NCBI GenBank assembly: GCA_041395565.1 | Contig: JAWLAI010000003.1 | Coordinates: 248,001 to 312,000 of the forward strand | From: Pseudomonadota bacterium | GTDB lineage: Bacteria; Pseudomonadota; Gammaproteobacteria; UBA9214 | DNA: 64,000 nt | Direction of reading: 5' to 3' | Shown: positions 60,525 to 64,000 of the stretch, one piece after another | Position numbering within the stretch: position 1 is the stretch's first letter | Layout: the number at the start of each line of letters is the position of its first letter | The notes under the pieces: generated by a model | Told to the model about the DNA's origin: nothing | The model's input: the letters and a program-made list of their open reading frames with translations, nothing else | Database searches by the model: none | Program-made: the position numbers and the translations under genes

Positions 60525-60884
60525 ATGAGCACGCTGTCGCTGAATCTGAAGGACGCATGGATCGAGATCGGGCGGGTGGACGAGATTCCCCGCCAGGGTG
60601 CGCGCGTCATTGCCACGGCCGACGGTCCGATCGCCGTCTTCCGAACCCTGGATGACGAGGTCTTCGCGCTGCGTGACCGCTGTCCGCACAAGGGCGGTCC
60701 GCTGTCGCAGGGGATCGTTTCCGGCAGACAGGTCGCCTGTCCGCTGCACGACTGGAAGATTGCCCTGGACACGGGGCTGGCCGCTGCACCCGACGAGGGT
60801 TGCGCCGCCCGGTTTCCGGTGCGGGTGCAGGACGGGCGCGTGAGCCTGTTGCTCGAGCCGGAGACCGGCTGCCCGAATCAGTAG
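60525..60884 (+). CDS. nirD: nitrite reductase (NADH) small subunit
   Basis: NirD (119 residues) is the Rieske-fold partner of NirB. The two cluster motifs are CPHKGGPLSQG (CxH) and CPLHDWKI (CxxH) spaced 17 residues apart, as expected for a [2Fe-2S] Rieske site. It starts with ATG at 60525, 16 bases after nirB, at MSTLSLNLKDAWIEIG. It is the last recognised gene of the nitrogen operon, with a 540-base non-coding stretch afterwards. Confidence 0.95.
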   Translation: MSTLSLNLKDAWIEIGRVDEIPRQGARVIATADGPIAVFRTLDDEVFALRDRCPHKGGPLSQGIVSGRQVACPLHDWKIALDTGLAAAPDEGCAARFPVRVQDGRVSLLLEPETGCPNQ

Positions 60885-61426
60885 CGCCAGTCTCGTTGCT
60901 CCGGGACGGCGCGCACCCAGGGAGTTGCGCCTTGACGGCGCGGCTGCGGTGTTGCATGGCCTCCGTGCATCGCGTATAGCGCTTGTGCCATCCGGAGCGT
61001 TGCGCGGTGCGACTCTCACGCTGGAGCAGCCGAGCCGCCTGACGGCGACTTGCCGCATGACCAGGAAGCACCCGCCAAGCCTGGGATTTGCATATTGCCA
61101 CCGGGCACGCGTCATATGTGCGCGATATGCATGATATTCCGGCTGAAATCTAAAAGGTGCTGCCAAGCGCTGCAGACGGTGGGGCGATCTGGACTGCATC
61201 ATGGTAAATGAACCCGGTCCCGGACCCCGGGTCCGCACCGGCAATATGTTCCGGCCCGGACGCCTGCCTGCTGCAGATGCCGGCGCCGGCCGTTGACATC
61301 AAATCTGTTCCTCGCACAATAGTATTAGAGCTTATCTCATCATCCCGTGCGGCCGTGGCGCATTCGGTTCCTGGTGCGCGCGGGGTTGCGGGATAGAGGC
61401 TGCGCATCACAGCTATGGAAGACGCG
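60885..61426. other. intergenic region after nirD
   Basis: About 540 bases without a supported gene. It contains a small inverted repeat (GGACC-CCG-GGTCC near 61220-61232) and repeat copy B at 61323-61357. No strong terminator for the nirC operon was recognised. The stretch likely holds the promoter of the HMA2-like gene. Confidence 0.4.
61323..61357 (+). repeat. dispersed repeat, copy B
   Basis: Starts TATTAGAGCTTATCTCATCA and matches copy A (32225-32259) at 26 of 35 positions, nearly all differences being transitions. It lies about 70 bases before the HMA2-like gene. Confidence 0.45.
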
Positions 61427-61861
61427 ATGAGTACTTGCCAAATCAGGTCGTGCACCCCGGGTCGTATCCGGATGAAGTGCCCATGGCTACGCCTGAATGT
61501 GTCACCCACTGTCACTGAAGAACGACTGCATGAACATCGTGTTCGTATCATCCTACGCACCCTGGGCGATGAATTTGAGCTCGGTGTCAAACACGTTGAA
61601 ATAAATCCGACGAACGGCAGTATCACGGTGCGATACGACATCGATGCACCGCAAGGAAACGAGCAAGCCGTGATTGAGCGACTCACCGGGGCATTCGCCC
61701 GGGCCGAAAGTCTGCTGCAAGCGCCGCGGCGGAACAAGCCGCGCAAGCCATCAAAGCTCCTCGACGAGGAGGAAAGTCACATTACGCTAAGTGTCAAGAA
61801 TGTCGCGTCCCTTGGCATACTTGCGCTTGCCGTAGAGGCCGTGCTCAAGCTCTTCAAGTAA
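61427..61861 (+). CDS. HMA2-like small membrane-associated protein
   Basis: A 144-residue protein, MSTCQIRSCTPGRIRMKCPW..., with a heavy-metal-associated-like HMA2 pattern: the CTPGRIRMKCPWLR opening resembles the H/PGRLR start of the family, followed by a beta-alpha-beta region (GSITVRYDIDAPQGNEQAVI). A C-terminal hydrophobic segment (VASLGILALAVEAVLKLF) may anchor it. HMA2 proteins are often found with metal-export ATPases, but none is adjacent here. Its base composition looks lower in GC than its neighbours. The ATG at 61427 is favoured over one at 61415. Confidence 0.6.
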   Translation: MSTCQIRSCTPGRIRMKCPWLRLNVSPTVTEERLHEHRVRIILRTLGDEFELGVKHVEINPTNGSITVRYDIDAPQGNEQAVIERLTGAFARAESLLQAPRRNKPRKPSKLLDEEESHITLSVKNVASLGILALAVEAVLKLFK

Positions 61862-62060
61862 CGCGGTGCCCGGGTATGACCGGGAAGACTGCGGGTACTC
61901 ATCAGTGCTGCACTGTCGCCGGCGAACCTCCAGCTCTGGTACTGATTGCCGGTTGCGGTCGGTGTGTCCGGCATCAGGCCGAACCGAAATTGATTCCGAC
62001 CAGGTGCATGCGGCTGGCCGGATGCGAGCGTCTGCGTGTTAGCACAACCCCGTGCACTCG

Positions 62061-63188
62061 CTAGCGGTAGCGACGCAGGTACCACCACTCGAACAGCCGC
62101 TTGGTCCAGTGCAGCAGGCGTGTCGACGGCAACAGCAGCGTACGGCTGCCGCTGCGGGTCACGAGGGTGCCCGCGTCCAGGGAGTCGATGATACAGGCGA
62201 GTTCCACCTTGAAACCCGCGGTCGCGGTCCCGCCGTTGAGTTCGCTCACCAGGTTCCTGGCCGCGGCGACGGCCTGCAGGTCGGCCATGTGCGCCTGCTT
62301 GGGCTGCCAGTCCGGGCCGGGGAAGCTGCCGGCGTCGCCGGCCACGTAGACCCGCTCCCAGCCCGGCACGCGGCAATGGGCATCCGCAGCGAGCAGGCCA
62401 CCCGCGGATCTGGGCAGGGGCGTGTTGTCCAGCCACGGGCTGCCGCTCATCCCGGGCATGAACACGATCAGGTCGGCGGCGAACTCGCCGCCCTCGGTGA
62501 TGACGCGTCCAGCCTCGAAGCCCTTGAGCTTGTGGCCCAGGTGGGTCTCTATGGCGCAGCCTTGCATGCGCCGCAGCAGGGCATCCACCGCCTTTTCGCC
62601 GAGGCGCTGGCCGGGCCGTTCGGATGGCGCGAAGAAGACGAGCCGGAAGCGGTCGCGCCGGCCCTGCCGCCGGAGCAGGGTGTCGGTGCCGAACAGGAAT
62701 TCGAAGATCGGGCCGCCGCGCATGGCGGACGGTTCCTGCGGATTGCCGCCGAAGCCGAAGGCGAGCGTGCCGCCATCCAGCTCGGCGAGGCGGTCGCGGA
62801 TGCGCTCGGCATCGGCGCGGCCGCGGCAGGGAATGGCGGCGTGCTCGATGCCGGGCAGCTTGGTGAGATAGCGCCCGCCGGTGGCGATGATCAGGCCGTC
62901 GTTTCCCACCGCGCCGGTCTCGGTCTCGACCACCCGGCCGCCGTCACGGATGCCGACCGCTGCGCCGTGGTGGAACGTTACGCGCATGCGGCGGAAAAAG
63001 TTGTCCAGGCCGATCTCGAGATCATCCCCGCTGCGGATGCCGGCCGGGATCCAGATGAGGCTGGGATAGTAGAAAAATTCGGCCCGCTTGCCGATGACGG
63101 TGAGCTCCGCCGCGGGCATGAGCCGGCGCAGCGTGCGCACGGCGGTCAATCCGCCGAAGCCGGTTCCCACCACGGTGATGCGTTTCAT
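62061..63188 (-). CDS. sulfide:quinone oxidoreductase-like flavoprotein
   Basis: A 375-residue FAD/NAD-binding protein of the SQR/FCSD/NDH-2 superfamily. It opens with the FAD dinucleotide motif ITVVGTGFGGLTAVRTLRRL, has the FYYPSLIWIPAGIRSGDDLE loop seen in SQR-like proteins and ends with FAD contact GDAGSFPGPDWQPKQAHMAD. Cysteines lie at HAAIPCRGRAD, MQGCAIE and AHCRVPG; whether they correspond to the SQR active-site cysteines cannot be told without alignment. The C-terminus WTKRLFEWWYLRRYR is an amphipathic membrane-binding tail. It could oxidise sulfide or another donor into the quinone pool. Confidence 0.7.
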   Translation of the reverse strand: MKRITVVGTGFGGLTAVRTLRRLMPAAELTVIGKRAEFFYYPSLIWIPAGIRSGDDLEIGLDNFFRRMRVTFHHGAAVGIRDGGRVVETETGAVGNDGLIIATGGRYLTKLPGIEHAAIPCRGRADAERIRDRLAELDGGTLAFGFGGNPQEPSAMRGGPIFEFLFGTDTLLRRQGRRDRFRLVFFAPSERPGQRLGEKAVDALLRRMQGCAIETHLGHKLKGFEAGRVITEGGEFAADLIVFMPGMSGSPWLDNTPLPRSAGGLLAADAHCRVPGWERVYVAGDAGSFPGPDWQPKQAHMADLQAVAAARNLVSELNGGTATAGFKVELACIIDSLDAGTLVTRSGSRTLLLPSTRLLHWTKRLFEWWYLRRYR

Positions 63189-63377
63189 GCCTGTCCTCTT
63201 GCCGGTTGCATTGAGCGCAGTGTTCCGGTGACACGGCAGGCTGTCAAGCACACCGTAGCTGCGTCGCTAGGTCCGCGCGGCTGGATACGCCGAGTGCTTG
63301 TGTTTATCCTTGCCGCTCCGGGGCGGCGATGCGGCCGCCGGGTGCAGACACTGGCCGTGTCCAGGCGAGAGGTCGAG

Positions 63378-64000
63378 ATGACAGAACGCAAGGTCGACGT
63401 TGCGATCATCGGTTCCGGCAGCGCCGGATTGTATGCGCTGGGGAAGGTACGTTCCTCCGGCAAGTCATTCGTGCTCATCAATGGCGGTGCGCTGGGCACG
63501 ACCTGCGCGCGGGTGGGCTGCATGCCCTCGAAGGCCGTGATCCAGGTGGCCGAGGACTACTACCGGCGCAACGTATTCAACCGCTACGGGATCGAAGGTC
63601 ACGAGGACATGCGCCTGGCCATCCCGGAGGCGATGGAGTATGTGCAGGACCTGCGCGACATTTTCGTCGAGCGCGTGCTGTCCGGGAGTACCGACAAACT
63701 GCCCGCGGAGAATTTCATCCAGGGCTATGCCCGTTTCCTCGCGCCGGATCTGCTGGAAATCGACACGGGCGAACGCGTCCGGGCGCGGCGTATCATCATC
63801 GCCACCGGTTCGCGCCCGCTCGTGCCGGCAGCGTGGGAACCCTTCCGCGACCGGATCATCACGACCGATGAATTCTTCGACCTGGAGGATCTGCCGCAGT
63901 CGGTCGCCGTGATCGGGCTCGGCGTGATCGGGCTCGAGATCGGCCAGTCGCTCGCGCGCATGGGGCTCACGGTCACGGGCATCGACCAGCTGGACACGAT
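63378..64000 (+). CDS. dihydrolipoyl dehydrogenase-family flavoprotein (partial, cut by window end)
   Basis: The first 207 residues of a class I pyridine nucleotide-disulfide oxidoreductase, continuing past the window. VDVAIIGSGSAGLYALGKVR is the FAD motif. The redox-active disulfide region reads TTCARVGCMPSK, in place of the usual CLNVGC of classic lipoamide dehydrogenase, and fits a distinct subgroup often called dihydrolipoyl dehydrogenase in sulfur oxidisers. The second nucleotide-binding motif VAVIGLGVIGLEIGQSLARM is present. It may serve the lipoate-dependent sHdr pathway or another route, but the partner genes are outside the window. Divergent from the SQR-like gene. Confidence 0.85.
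   Translation, partial: MTERKVDVAIIGSGSAGLYALGKVRSSGKSFVLINGGALGTTCARVGCMPSKAVIQVAEDYYRRNVFNRYGIEGHEDMRLAIPEAMEYVQDLRDIFVERVLSGSTDKLPAENFIQGYARFLAPDLLEIDTGERVRARRIIIATGSRPLVPAAWEPFRDRIITTDEFFDLEDLPQSVAVIGLGVIGLEIGQSLARMGLTVTGIDQLDT

Noticed and set aside
1..64000. tRNA genes, CRISPR arrays, prophage or intact insertion sequences
   Set aside because: A reading of all spacers found no T-loop-like GGTTCRA motifs in a tRNA setting, no regular repeat-spacer pattern and no transposase or phage gene. This was done by eye and could miss degenerate cases.

Overview
The window is GC-rich, densely packed DNA with house-keeping genes typical of Gammaproteobacteria (rpsU, tsaD, folB-folK, cca, dxs, purEK, gshA). 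It also carries reverse-type dissimilatory sulfur oxidation genes (sat-aprBA) and an Isp1/Isp2-type [NiFe] hydrogenase arranged as in purple sulfur bacteria such as Thiocapsa. It most likely comes from a facultatively anaerobic, sulfur- and hydrogen-oxidising chemolithotroph of the Chromatiales / Thiohalomonadales kind. The species cannot be named from this sequence alone.

Layout. 1-13 kb: core genes (yqeY, rpsU, tsaD, plsY, folB, folK, a MidA-type methyltransferase, uppP, then cca / NDUFA9-like / slt on the minus strand, and an aldehyde dehydrogenase). 13-14 kb: a VPLPA-CTERM exosortase substrate behind a near-perfect sigma-54 promoter, closed by a strong terminator. 14-20 kb: a TauE/SafE permease, the sat-aprB-aprA operon ended by two tandem hairpins, and a YkgJ-type cysteine-cluster protein. 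20-29.5 kb: an MFS transporter, then a long minus-strand run (purE-purK, seven mostly uncharacterised and often membrane genes, dxs). 29.7-38 kb: purC, DUF302, HDOD, two unknown proteins, gshA, fnr and hemN, the last with a perfect FNR site.

38-51.6 kb is a complete hydrogenase locus. The maturation genes hypC-A-B-D-F-E plus a CBS protein run on the minus strand. Diverging from them are protease - HupH-like - hynS - isp1 - isp2 - unknown 150-residue protein - hynL - hupE. A near-consensus FNR site lies in the shared promoter region. Electrons from H2 would pass from HynSL through the Isp2 iron-sulfur protein and the Isp1 cytochrome b to the quinone pool.

51.6-61 kb: an OprP-like porin behind a tandem Pho box. 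Next comes a nitrogen module: a NIT-ANTAR antiterminator, a leader with a sigma-54-like promoter, hexaloop hairpins and an intrinsic terminator, then nirC, a fused PP2C phosphatase / Ser-Thr kinase with a C-terminal membrane anchor, cynS (cyanase), nirB and nirD. This looks like a nitrite and cyanate assimilation operon with three layers of control (NtrC/sigma-54, antitermination, protein phosphorylation) and is the most interesting system here. 61-64 kb: an HMA2-like small protein, a sulfide:quinone-oxidoreductase-like flavoprotein and the start of a lipoamide-dehydrogenase-family gene cut by the window edge.

No tRNA, rRNA, CRISPR array, intact insertion sequence or prophage was recognised by eye. 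Three diverged copies of a short repeat lie near 32.2, 33.65 and 61.3 kb.
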